A DNA stretch of 64,000 nt. Origin: Oscillatoriales cyanobacterium. Its GTDB lineage: Bacteria; Cyanobacteriota; Cyanobacteriia; Cyanobacteriales; Microcoleaceae. Positions 1-9,762 of this stretch are shown piece after piece. The notes beneath the pieces are model-generated. The model saw only the letters and a program-made list of their open reading frames with translations, had not been told where the DNA came from and made no database searches. The stretch lies in contig RDXX01000039.1 of assembly GCA_004292955.1 (NCBI GenBank), positions 62,001 to 126,000 of the forward strand, in the 5' to 3' direction. A program made the translations under genes and the position numbers. Position 1 is the first letter of the stretch. The number at the start of each line of letters is the position of its first letter.

Positions 1-247
1 AGTTGACAGTTGACAGAAGGAAGAAGTAATCAAAGCAGGGGTTTCAGGAATCAAGAAGGTTTTCAGTATAGCAACCGCCACATGGGTGAAGACATAAATA
101 ACTTCATGAATAGAGTCGATTCCCGTTCTGCATCAATGATTTGATTCCCGTTCTGCAACTGTCAACTGTCCACTGCTATATCTTAGCGGTTGCAATCCAA
201 ATGATTTATGGCGATCGAGCATTCAGTCATTTAAAATCTAAAATGGT

Positions 248-958
248 TTAATAGCGGCCGTATCGGGCGATAACTTGACTACCACTATTCTTGTTATTTG
301 TCAACCACGTCCACATCTGATCGCCCACAGAAAAATGCCACCACTCGTTAGGATGTTGCTCAAAACCAGCAGCTATCATCGCATCTTTCAATATTTGCCG
401 GTGCAGGTGGTATTGCTGTTGTTGCGCGTCCTTGCTATTACCAAAATAATCGGGATAAGAACGTTCTGATATTTCATCAATCGGAGAACCCATATCAATT
501 GGTCGATTATGTTCATCGACTAAAGTTACATCTAAAGCTGCACCTGTACTGTGAGGAGGAGGCGTCGCGCGATCGAGGCTCGGCACAGCCCAAAATTGAT
601 ACACGTGTTCTATAATTACTTGGCGTTTGTCTTCGGAAACCGGAAATTCGCAGCCTTGAGCTACGGCAATTTGATTGAAAGTATAATCTACCATAAATTG
701 CTGGACTTCCACGGGTCGATAAGCATCAAATATCAGAATTTTCCAATTTTGATGATTTTGCTGTAGCTGAGTTTGAGCTGCTACTAAACTATCTACAACT
801 CCTTGCCGCAAATAGTAAGGTGAATCTGCTTTGCTGTTGTGATAGGGAGCACCCAACTTTTGATAAGGGTGCGGAATTTCAAAGGCAAAATCTTCTGGTG
901 GAATTGGGACTAAAGGCTCGCCGCATTCGTCAATTTCTATTTGCTGATATGGTTTCAT
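248..958 (-). CDS. D-alanyl-D-alanine dipeptidase (VanX/DdpX-like, peptidase M15D)
   Basis: Full-length ORF; FDAYRPVEVQ, STGAALDVTLVD and EWWHFS motifs typical of M15D dipeptidases. Confidence 0.88.
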   Translation of the reverse strand: MKPYQQIEIDECGEPLVPIPPEDFAFEIPHPYQKLGAPYHNSKADSPYYLRQGVVDSLVAAQTQLQQNHQNWKILIFDAYRPVEVQQFMVDYTFNQIAVAQGCEFPVSEDKRQVIIEHVYQFWAVPSLDRATPPPHSTGAALDVTLVDEHNRPIDMGSPIDEISERSYPDYFGNSKDAQQQQYHLHRQILKDAMIAAGFEQHPNEWWHFSVGDQMWTWLTNNKNSGSQVIARYGRY

Positions 959-982
959 ATCAAGGTTTTACCTACTTAATTA

Positions 983-1336
983 TTACTGGTGAACTACAAT
1001 TGTATCGCGATTCATTTCTATCAATGAATGTTCCTCAAACATTTCAACCAAATGCGGCAAATTATTCACAAATAAGTCTATAAGTTGGTTGTTATTTATG
1101 TTGCCAGTCGTCAATATTAACAGCTTGTAAGGTTGCTGGCTAATCAGAAATGAATCGAGAAAATCTCGATCTTTGGTGATAACAATTCTGCTTTCTTGCA
1201 TTGAAAGCAAGTTAATTTCTGAATCGGGAGTTGCGTTGAGTCGAGGTAAATCCTTAGTATGAATAGTATCGCAACCAGCAGATTGCAAAACGCGTGCCAG
1301 ACGTACTGGTAATTGTGCATCTACCAAAAACTTCAT
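983..1336 (-). CDS. DUF5615-type PIN-like toxin
   Basis: MKFLVDAQLPVRLARVL...TKDRDF pattern; overlaps upstream DUF433 ORF. Confidence 0.82.
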   Translation of the reverse strand: MKFLVDAQLPVRLARVLQSAGCDTIHTKDLPRLNATPDSEINLLSMQESRIVITKDRDFLDSFLISQQPYKLLILTTGNINNNQLIDLFVNNLPHLVEMFEEHSLIEMNRDTIVVHQ

Positions 1337-1572
1337 TACACTAATACTCGATATATGCTTTTCACTTGAGTCAGCCGTGCTGCAAATAGCAAAGCAGCTA
1401 GAATATCTTCATGTTCTAAATCATCATAATCATCTATAATTTCTTTAGCATTCATACCTGAACTAAGTAATTCAAGAATCAACTCTACTGGATATCTGAG
1501 ACCGCGAATACAGGGTTTTCCGTGACAGATATTTGGATCGAGTGTGATGCGTTGCAAAAGTTCGTTGTCCAT
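1336..1572 (-). CDS. DUF433 family antitoxin
   Basis: ITLDPNICHGKPCIRGLRYPVELILELLSSGM motif; coupled to PIN-like toxin. Confidence 0.85.
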   Translation of the reverse strand: MDNELLQRITLDPNICHGKPCIRGLRYPVELILELLSSGMNAKEIIDDYDDLEHEDILAALLFAARLTQVKSIYRVLV

Positions 1573-1700
1573 GTTTTAGGAGCCACTGTTAAATATATTC
1601 TAAGATAAAGATCGTAACTCTAGCTCGGTTTGTAGTAAAGACCTTAGTCCTCAAAAAAATCAGCGGACTAAAGTCCTCACTACAAACATTTAAAAAAATC

Positions 1701-2363
1701 CTAACTTTGGCGGTAAGCAACTACCGCATAAAACGGATCGCCGCCTCCCATCCCCAGCATTTGCATAAAACTCGGCAAGCTAGACTGTTTAGCAATTACT
1801 TCCGGCTTGCTAAATCCGGGTATGTTCGCTCCTTTGACGGAATCAAAGTAACCCTGGACTAATTTTACCCGATCGCCCTCCGAACCTTCCCGCCAAGCCG
1901 CAATTGCTTTCTGATAAAACATCCGGTTGGAAAAACTGATAATTGCGACGCCCCCCGGCTTCAAAATCCGGTGCATCTCGGCAAAAATCGCATCCGGGTT
2001 TTGCAAATACTGCACCGAAACGCAGTTGACAACCGCGTCAAACTCTGAATCGGGCAGTGGCAATTTAGGATTTGCGTTCAAATTCTGCACGAAATAATGA
2101 TTCAGTCGGGGATTTTTTGCCAACTCCTCTTCATTCATGCCGTGTCCTTCGACATGAGCAAATTCCATTTCCTCGGGCAAGTGAGACACCCAACTGCTCA
2201 TCATATCAAAAATCCGAGTATTCGGTTTCAGGCGTTCCCGATACAAGTCGGTTAGTTGCTGAATGAATCCCTCGTCTACGTGCGTCACAAACCGGGGATA
2301 GGAATAAAACAGATTGTCGTCGGTGTCGTCTAACTTGGTGCGCTGATTTCCTTGGAGTGGCAT
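1701..2363 (-). CDS. class I SAM-dependent methyltransferase
   Basis: FDAVVNCVSVQYLQNPDAIFAEMHRILKPGGVAIISFSNRMF. Confidence 0.85.
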   Translation of the reverse strand: MPLQGNQRTKLDDTDDNLFYSYPRFVTHVDEGFIQQLTDLYRERLKPNTRIFDMMSSWVSHLPEEMEFAHVEGHGMNEEELAKNPRLNHYFVQNLNANPKLPLPDSEFDAVVNCVSVQYLQNPDAIFAEMHRILKPGGVAIISFSNRMFYQKAIAAWREGSEGDRVKLVQGYFDSVKGANIPGFSKPEVIAKQSSLPSFMQMLGMGGGDPFYAVVAYRQS

Positions 2364-2483
2364 AACGTGCGATGTGCGATCGTAACTTTACTCTTCTTAT
2401 TTTACTAATAATTAAGAAATGTAAACAGATTCCCCAGGATGGACTTTCCGGGACTCGCCTGATCCAATTTTAAATCATTCTCT

Positions 2484-2804
2484 TCAGAGTTTACTCAGTA
2501 TTTTTATTATGCAAGACTCTGCTTCATTCAGCTTGTCACCACAGATTCCGGCTCGTTTATGCGTTGATTCAGAACTAAGAATAGCTGAATGAGCTGCTTC
2601 AAAATAAGGCATGAGCTGGCTCTTTATAGACGGATCGATCGACTCATTTTTTTTTAAATCATCACACAGGCTAGACACGGCCCATTTGGCATCACTCATC
2701 ATTGTTGTTTCGTAGGCTTCTTGCACCTCGGATTGGGCGTTCTTTAATTGCTGAATGATTTGATCTAATTTTTTTCTTTGCTCTTCGCACATCACATTAA
2801 TCAC
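2484..2804 (-). CDS. hypothetical protein
   Basis: Intact ORF, helical composition; no family recognised. Confidence 0.45.
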   Translation of the reverse strand: MINVMCEEQRKKLDQIIQQLKNAQSEVQEAYETTMMSDAKWAVSSLCDDLKKNESIDPSIKSQLMPYFEAAHSAILSSESTHKRAGICGDKLNEAESCIIKILSKL

Positions 2805-3133
2805 TCCTTGAGAGACTAAATTATATAGGAATAGAACAAATTATTATCGTCGGTATTATTGAACTTGGTGTACTGATTTCCTGGGACTAGAATAAAGTGC
2901 GATCGCAACTTTGAGCTTCCTATTTTAGGAATAATTAAGAAATCCAAACAAGTTTGACGAAAATTTAGCTGTTTTTTGCGATCGAGCGTGGGCGATCGCC
3001 CTCATTATACTGACTTACTTGCTGCCGACTCCATCTCAAATCTCAAATCCGATGACCGAAAATCCGCGATCGCCCCTTGACAGCTCCCAAATAACATCTT
3101 ACACTAATAATACGAACGCTAAGTAATAAGCCG

Positions 3134-3604
3134 ATGGTTACTATATCCACAGTCGATCGCAAATATCTAGCTAGGTGGCACGACGTTCTCGCCCCCTACA
3201 GCCTGGGCTACCGCATCAAACTGCTAGGGCAGCTAGGGACTCGCAGGTTGCAAGAGATACTCGAACCATTTGGGCTGACACCATTTCACTGGTTGGTACT
3301 GTGCTGCTTGTGGCAAGAAGACGGGTTGCCAACTTCCAGTATTGGCGACAAACTGCAACAGGTAGGCGGTACACTCACAGGCGTGCTCGATCGCATGGAA
3401 GAAAGAGGCTTAGTCCGCCGCGAGAGAGACACGCGCGATCGGCGGATTTGGCGAATTTGGCTAACGGATGCAGGCAGGGAACTGCAAGACGTGCTGCCAC
3501 CGCTGGTGGCGGAGATCCGAGAGAAGTCAATGACTGGCATTTCCAAAGCCGATCGAGAACTCTTCTCCCAATTGATCGATCGGGCGATCGTCAATCTTTC
3601 CTAA
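3134..3604 (+). CDS. MarR family transcriptional regulator
   Basis: Winged-helix pattern GGTLTGVLDRMEERGLVRRERDTRDRRIWRIWLTDAGREL. Confidence 0.9.
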   Translation: MVTISTVDRKYLARWHDVLAPYSLGYRIKLLGQLGTRRLQEILEPFGLTPFHWLVLCCLWQEDGLPTSSIGDKLQQVGGTLTGVLDRMEERGLVRRERDTRDRRIWRIWLTDAGRELQDVLPPLVAEIREKSMTGISKADRELFSQLIDRAIVNLS

Positions 3605-3770
3605 ACCGCCAACAAATAGCTCTTTCGACTGAAGCGCAGCAGCATCTACCTCAACTACATTAAAAACAACTCAAAAATACTACGCACTCTTAAAAAAAGC
3701 AGTCTTACTAAATAAAAACTACGTACCCTAACCAAACGACATCTTACTAAAGTATCAGGAGTCAAATACC

Positions 3771-5453
3771 ATGAAAGGCACAAACGAAATCAACCCAGAA
3801 GAATTCAACGGTAACGGCAAAGGCAAAGCAGTAGCCCTCTTAGAAAAGCCGATCGACAACACCATAGCAAAAAGCCTACCAGTAATCCCCGCGCCAGAAA
3901 CAGAAATCAGCGCCCCCGCAGAGCTAAAAACCAGCCCAGAAACAGAAATCCAAGCACCCCTGCCGGCGCCGGAAACGCCGAAGAAAAAAGCCCCGAAAGC
4001 GATAATTTTAGCAGCGCTGGGCATCGGGGCGATCGCAGCAGGCAGCTTTGGCTACAATTATTGGCAATACGCCTCCATCCACCAAGAAACCGAAAACGCC
4101 ACAGTAGCCGGACACATCCACCAAGTCAGCAGCCGCATCAACGGTACAGTCGGCGAAGTCTTAGTAGAAGATAACCAACAAGTAAAACCGGGCCAACTGC
4201 TGATCAAACTCGACCCCCGCGACTACCAAGTTAAACTGCAACAATCCCAAGCAGCCTTAGAAAACGCCCGCCGCCAAGCCGAAGCAGCCCAAGCGAATAT
4301 TTCCCTAGCCTCTCAAACCAGCCAAGGTAAAACAGCCCAAGCCCAAGGAGATATCGGCACCGCCAACGCTGGCATTTCCACCGCCCAAGCAGCAATTAGG
4401 GAAGCCCAACAAGGCGTACCCGCAGCCGAAGCCGCGGTAGCCCAAGCTGAAGCCGGCGTACCCGCAGCGCAAGCCAAAGTCGCCCAAGCTGAAGCCGGAA
4501 TTCCCCAAGCTGAAGCTAAAGTGACGGAAGCCGAAGCCGGAATTGCCGCAGCGCAAGCTCAGTTAGTGCAAGCGCAAGCTAATCTCGTGAAAACGCAAGC
4601 AGATTATAAACGGTACGAAAGTTTGCAGCAAGAAGGTGCGATCGCCGGCCAGCAATTAGACGCAGCGAGAGCCGCCTACGAAGTCGCCCAAGGCCAAACC
4701 ACCGCAGCCCAACAAGGAATTGCCCAAGCTAGAGCCAGGTTAGCCCAAGCCAAGGAAGGCGTAACCGCAGCGATCGCAGCAGTAGCCCAAGCTCAAGAAG
4801 GAGTAAAGCAAGCTGAAGCTCAAGTCGCGCAAGCCAAAGTCGGCATCGCCAGCGCCCAAGCTAAAGTCGCTGTAGCCCAAGAAGGAATCAGCACCGCCGA
4901 AGCCAAACTGGCTGCATCGAAGGGCGGATTGCAACAAGCTCAAGCTACGGGCGAGCAAACTAAGGTCAGTCGATCGCAGTATGATGCTGCTAAGGCTGCG
5001 ATCGCCCAATCGGAAGCTGCGGTTAAAGACGCTCAACTGCAACTTTCCTACACGAATATCACCGCACCCGCCGCCGGACAAATCGGGCGCAAATCCGTTG
5101 AAGTGGGGCAGCGGGTGCAGTCGGGAACTCCGTTAATGGCGATCGTCAGTAACGATTTATGGGTAATTGCTAACTTCAAAGAAACGCAATTAGCAAACAT
5201 GAAACCAGGCCAAAAAGTAGAAATCAAATTAGATGCTTTTGGTAGCCGCAAATTTGAAGGCCGTCTTGATAGTTTCTCCCCTGCTTCTGGCGCTCAATTC
5301 TCCCTATTGCCTCCAGACAATGCAACGGGAAACTTTACCAAAGTAGTGCAGCGGATTCCGGTGAAAGTTGTGTTTGATGCCGACAGTATTAAAGGTTATG
5401 AATCGCGAATTGCACCGGGGATGTCTGCTACTGTAAATGTTGAACTGAAATAA
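3771..5453 (+). CDS. HlyD/EmrA-family membrane fusion (periplasmic adaptor) protein with expanded Ala-rich coiled coil
   Basis: Single TM, biotinyl-lipoyl-like halves (GTVGEVLVEDNQQVKPGQLLIKLDPRDY; APAAGQIGRKSVEVGQRVQSGTPLMAIV), long AQAEAG repeats. Confidence 0.92.
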   Translation: MKGTNEINPEEFNGNGKGKAVALLEKPIDNTIAKSLPVIPAPETEISAPAELKTSPETEIQAPLPAPETPKKKAPKAIILAALGIGAIAAGSFGYNYWQYASIHQETENATVAGHIHQVSSRINGTVGEVLVEDNQQVKPGQLLIKLDPRDYQVKLQQSQAALENARRQAEAAQANISLASQTSQGKTAQAQGDIGTANAGISTAQAAIREAQQGVPAAEAAVAQAEAGVPAAQAKVAQAEAGIPQAEAKVTEAEAGIAAAQAQLVQAQANLVKTQADYKRYESLQQEGAIAGQQLDAARAAYEVAQGQTTAAQQGIAQARARLAQAKEGVTAAIAAVAQAQEGVKQAEAQVAQAKVGIASAQAKVAVAQEGISTAEAKLAASKGGLQQAQATGEQTKVSRSQYDAAKAAIAQSEAAVKDAQLQLSYTNITAPAAGQIGRKSVEVGQRVQSGTPLMAIVSNDLWVIANFKETQLANMKPGQKVEIKLDAFGSRKFEGRLDSFSPASGAQFSLLPPDNATGNFTKVVQRIPVKVVFDADSIKGYESRIAPGMSATVNVELK

Positions 5454-5926
5454 AGTCAGGATTTACGCAGGAAATCATGTAACCTCTGCACTGCCATTCC
5501 CGTCAAGATGAATGTCGAGCCTGGTATAGAAGTCCCTCTCTCCGATTAAAACCTCATAGTTTGTGGGTGTGTATTGCCAGCCAGCGATTGGTGCGATGGC
5601 TTACCAGAAAGAATTGGTTTAAAGCCTCTCTTTTTTAGGGAGAAATTAAAATCAGACGATTCATTACTCCAATCCTCTGACTTCCAGGTAGAGGTCGCTG
5701 TCAACTGTCAACTGTCAACTGTCAACTGAATGAAGCCCCACTTCGCGACGACTCACTTTACCTCATCGTACTGCTACGCAATCAGTAATCAATCGGCTGG
5801 CTACACGCGCTTTTTCAGAAAATGGGAGACGAAGGGCGATCGGGCTTTTGCTATCATGCCTGACTCTCTTGACCTATCGTCAGCAATAACTATGATATAA
5901 TATAGAATACGATCTTTGTAAAAGCC

Positions 5927-6325
5927 ATGTCTCAAGCAACATTAACTGATGTTTCCTTAGATCCAATATTAGAGCGTTTGACGCAACTTGCCAAACTAGA
6001 ACCTGACTGGGATTCTTATGGTGCATTAGCAGTTTCGCCCGTTGCTTTTGTAAAAGCCTGTCAGTTGCTCATTCATGTCAAATACTCTCTTTCGCCTTTA
6101 GTTGGCGAGCGAATTTTACCCTATGATGCAGCACCAATTGCTAATGGTAGCCTACAACTGGAATGGCGGAGTTTACACGGCAATCTAGAAGTGGAGATTA
6201 AACCTGATATGAGTTTCAGCTATCTACTAATTAAGGGAGAGGGAAGCGAGAGAAAATTTGAGGAGAAAAACGAGGTATCATTATCTGAAGTCCTGAATGT
6301 GGTATCTCAGCTATTGATTCCCTAA
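5927..6325 (+). CDS. hypothetical protein
   Basis: Intact ORF; LEPDWDSYGALAVSP motif seen in cyanobacterial small hypotheticals. Confidence 0.6.
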   Translation: MSQATLTDVSLDPILERLTQLAKLEPDWDSYGALAVSPVAFVKACQLLIHVKYSLSPLVGERILPYDAAPIANGSLQLEWRSLHGNLEVEIKPDMSFSYLLIKGEGSERKFEEKNEVSLSEVLNVVSQLLIP

Positions 6326-6339
6326 GTCAGGATGAGATA

Positions 6340-6696
6340 ATGCTAGAAGAAATTGCAGACAATGATATTCTTTATCGTCGGATTCCTAATGTACATATTT
6401 ATGAGAATGGTACTGTAAAATCAGTTGCTTTCCAGGTGAGAGGAAAACCTGATAACAGTATCTCAGTTGAGTTGGCGAGGCTAACAACTCCCCAAGAAGT
6501 TTTAGCTGGTGCGAAAAATCCTGATACTACTAAGGTGGGTGTTTTGGTAGCAGGATATGCTCGTTCTTTAGGTTTCATTATCCAGCATGACCCCTTGCAG
6601 GATAATCCAGCTCATTGTCTTATGGAGGGGGAAAACAATAAAGTCAAGTGTAAACTCTTGGCTGAGGCTACAACTATTTTAACTTTGCCTGAATAA
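6340..6696 (+). CDS. hypothetical protein, likely co-transcribed with upstream ORF
   Basis: Begins 15 bp after upstream stop. Confidence 0.6.
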   Translation: MLEEIADNDILYRRIPNVHIYENGTVKSVAFQVRGKPDNSISVELARLTTPQEVLAGAKNPDTTKVGVLVAGYARSLGFIIQHDPLQDNPAHCLMEGENNKVKCKLLAEATTILTLPE

Positions 6697-6762
6697 AGGC
6701 GATCGGGCTTTTAGACAAGTTGGGAAAGGAGTTTTTAAGACTCTGTTTCCCACTTCTCTTAG

Positions 6763-7206
6763 TTAATAATCTACATCGTAGTTCGTCTTCAAATCAACTT
6801 TATCCCCCCCATACCCATTTGTTGCGCCCACTAAACTAAATGTAAAAGAGCAAACTCCTGACGCAAAGGGAGACTTGTTAGGAAAGTCAATGTAGTTTTG
6901 ACCTGTAGAACCCCTTGAAATATCTCTTGTCCCACTAAGCGGTTTATTATCGCATGTCGTCGCTGTCCATCTAATAGTAGCAGAAGAGCGTTCAGTCATT
7001 AGATTTACATAAAACCCACCTATTCCCCAAGCATCATTTGGTTTGAAATAGGTAGGATAGTCGCAAATTGTTTGATTTACCGAACAGCTCCCAGATTTTT
7101 CAGGCCCAGGCCATCGCTCTCCCGCTCGTGCGATTGAAGCGAAAGAAAAACTCGAGATGAAACCAACAAACAACAAACCCATTTTTAAGCCGTGCATCAG
7201 TTTCAT
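6763..7206 (-). CDS. hypothetical secreted protein
   Basis: N-terminal signal peptide (MKLMHGLKMGLLFVGFISSFSFASIARA). Confidence 0.6.
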   Translation of the reverse strand: MKLMHGLKMGLLFVGFISSFSFASIARAGERWPGPEKSGSCSVNQTICDYPTYFKPNDAWGIGGFYVNLMTERSSATIRWTATTCDNKPLSGTRDISRGSTGQNYIDFPNKSPFASGVCSFTFSLVGATNGYGGDKVDLKTNYDVDY

Positions 7207-7397
7207 TACCTTTTGGTGTCTACTAAGTATAAATTTTTCCCTAGATACTAAAGCTTGTCAAGCCATATAAAGCCATATTTAGTAGGGAATTTCTCTTAAT
7301 ATCTAGGTCAGAAAAAGTCATATTTAGCTGGTCAAGCTTGAAAAAGTCATATACAGTTACGCTATAATCAGGTCAACCCCTTGTATTTGCGTGACTA

Positions 7398-8801
7398 ATG
7401 GACGTTGAAGAAGCATTAAAATTTACAGACCATCTAGCTTTAACTACTACGGGAAAACACTTAGATAGTCTGCAAAAAGCTATACTGCGCGGCGCTTGGG
7501 ACAATCAAAAATATAAAGAAATTGCACAGGAACACCACCGCTCAGAGAAATATGTTAAAGAAGTTGGTTTCAAATTATGGAAACTTCTATCAGTTGCATT
7601 AGGCGAGGAACAAGTATCTAAAGCAAATTTTAGAGCAAAGCTGGAAAATTTACAAGTTTCCAATGTCTCACTCGTCGGGAATGGCTGTATTCATATTCGT
7701 AACATCTCCGCAGATACTTTTTACTCTCCCAAAGTCTCACAACCTGCACCGCAAGACAAGGATAAATTTCATGAAAAAACTAGCAATTCCGAACCTAAAA
7801 TACATTTAGACTTATCCGACGCACCAGAACCCAACCTATTCTATAACCGCACATCCGAACTCTCCACCCTCGAAAACTGGATTTCAAGCCGCACCCGTCT
7901 CGTCACCATCCTCGGCTTATCAGGTATTGGCAAAACCGCGCTGACACTCCAACTAATCCCACAAATTCAACACGAATTCGATCGCATTATTTACCGCAGT
8001 TTCCGCAACTCCCCACCCCTGGCATCACTCCAAACCGACTTAATTCAATTCTGTAGGGGCGGTGCCCCCGTGCCCGCCCCCTCCCCCGAAGAAAGGGCAA
8101 CCACGGGGGGATTGCCCCTACTAGAATATCTGCGATCGCACCGCTGTCTGATCGTACTCGATGATATCCAAACCATCTTCAGCAGCCAACAACTCGCAGG
8201 CCACTACCAACCAGGCTATGAAAATTACGGCACATTCTTCAAACAAATAGCCGAGTCATCCCACAACAGTTGCCTCATCCTCCTGAGTTGGGAAAAACCC
8301 AGAGAAATAGCCGCTTTAGAAGGCGAAAACCGCCCCTGTAAATCGCTGCAACTCAACGGTTTAGGCCCCGAAGCACAAGAAATATTCAGAGAAAAAGGTT
8401 TAGCAGAACCGGAGAAATGGTCAGAACTAATCGACCTTTACCGAGGCAATCCCTTATGGTTAAATATAATTGCCACATTGATTCAAGACTTATTCGGCGG
8501 CAGCGTTTCCGAATTCTTATCCTATGATACCCTATTCTTAGGTGACTTAGAATCACTATTGGAGCAGCAGTGCGATCGGCTAACCGAACCAGAAAAACAA
8601 GTGATATCCTCGTTAGCTAGTGAAGCCGCACCAGTTGAAATATCAAAAATTTCAGCCCATCTCGAATTATCGCCATCAGCATTATTACAAGCTGTGCAAT
8701 CCTTGGGACGGCGTTTATTAATTGAAAAAATTAAACAAGGTCAGAAAACACTTTTCACACTCCAGCCTGTATTGATTGAGTATCTGAAAAACCAGCATTA
8801 A
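7398..8801 (+). CDS. NB-ARC/STAND-type P-loop ATPase with N-terminal vWA-MoxR-associated-type HTH domain
   Basis: Walker A GLSGIGKTALTLQL, Walker B CLIVLDDIQ; N-terminal HTH-like region; no C-terminal WD40/TPR. Confidence 0.82.
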   Translation: MDVEEALKFTDHLALTTTGKHLDSLQKAILRGAWDNQKYKEIAQEHHRSEKYVKEVGFKLWKLLSVALGEEQVSKANFRAKLENLQVSNVSLVGNGCIHIRNISADTFYSPKVSQPAPQDKDKFHEKTSNSEPKIHLDLSDAPEPNLFYNRTSELSTLENWISSRTRLVTILGLSGIGKTALTLQLIPQIQHEFDRIIYRSFRNSPPLASLQTDLIQFCRGGAPVPAPSPEERATTGGLPLLEYLRSHRCLIVLDDIQTIFSSQQLAGHYQPGYENYGTFFKQIAESSHNSCLILLSWEKPREIAALEGENRPCKSLQLNGLGPEAQEIFREKGLAEPEKWSELIDLYRGNPLWLNIIATLIQDLFGGSVSEFLSYDTLFLGDLESLLEQQCDRLTEPEKQVISSLASEAAPVEISKISAHLELSPSALLQAVQSLGRRLLIEKIKQGQKTLFTLQPVLIEYLKNQH

Positions 8802-8820
8802 TAACTGACTGAGTTGGCGA

Positions 8821-9231
8821 TTAACTAAATCTATCAATAAACATATCGGGAGTAATAATTTCTACTGTCCTAAAAGGATTTAATATCAACAAATCCATAT
8901 CCCCCGTAACAATTATATTGGCATTACCACTAACAGCCAACTCTAAAAACTTATTATCTTTTTCATCTCGACACACTACGATTTTTTCGGTAATAGAAAC
9001 TAACTGAGAAGAACTGATAAATTTCAGCAAAAATACCTTTCTGTCCTCTAAAGAAAGATACTTGTTAAACTTTTGACGATTCAGAACTTGCTCTAATTCT
9101 TTTAAAGTCGCTTCAGAATATAAAATTATTCCTTGTTTTTCTGCCAATTCGATCGCCCGAAATGGTACTGAGGTTTTAAAAAGCAAAGCACTGATTAAAA
9201 CATTAGTATCGATCGCAAATCTATTCGTCAT
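8821..9231 (-). CDS. PIN-domain putative toxin (COG1569-type)
   Basis: FAIDTNVLISALLFK...SGNANIIVTGDMDLL. Confidence 0.85.
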   Translation of the reverse strand: MTNRFAIDTNVLISALLFKTSVPFRAIELAEKQGIILYSEATLKELEQVLNRQKFNKYLSLEDRKVFLLKFISSSQLVSITEKIVVCRDEKDNKFLELAVSGNANIIVTGDMDLLILNPFRTVEIITPDMFIDRFS

Positions 9232-9445
9232 TATCGGCTAAAATCTCCTGTAATATTTCTGGTGTCAAGCCGCGCTGTTGTGCTTTATCAGAAATTTCTG
9301 CCATTACCTCTGTTAAAGTTTTGTTGTGTAAATTTTCTCTCAAAAACAATTGAATGATCGAGCTTAACTGTTTCTGAGTCTCAGGAGTAGCCCCTTCAAA
9401 CGCCTTCTTAATATCTTCATCAACTTGAATTGTAATTGTTGTCAT
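9221..9445 (-). CDS. putative antitoxin partner of PIN toxin
   Basis: Small ORF overlapping the PIN toxin start by 11 bp; ITIQVDEDIKKAFEGATPETQKQL. Confidence 0.7.
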   Translation of the reverse strand: MTTITIQVDEDIKKAFEGATPETQKQLSSIIQLFLRENLHNKTLTEVMAEISDKAQQRGLTPEILQEILADNDE

Positions 9446-9762
9446 AACTAAAAAAATAAAAACTTAATAAGAAAACAATTTCTTGCTTAAATTTATTGTA
9501 TCACAGGGTGTGAAGTTCAATTTCTAGGAAGAGCCCATATCCCTCAGCTTGCGCCATGCTATCAGCCAAATCTGCCTCAATGCGCTTACGTGCGATTCAC
9601 GCTCGGGATAGCTTCGCCGATCGCACATCCGAACTCACCAGCCTCAAACTGTACTATACTATAGAGCGTCGCGGTTGCGACCATCGCTCACGAGCATCCC
9701 GATCGCACTCCGATGCAGAGTAAATCTAAAATCTAAAATCGACTAATCTATTACTTACTATA

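Noticed and set aside
4305-5081. Antisense ORFs within the EmrA-like gene (Gly/Phe/Ser rich)
   Set aside because: Composition is the mirror of Ala/Gln-rich coding sequence
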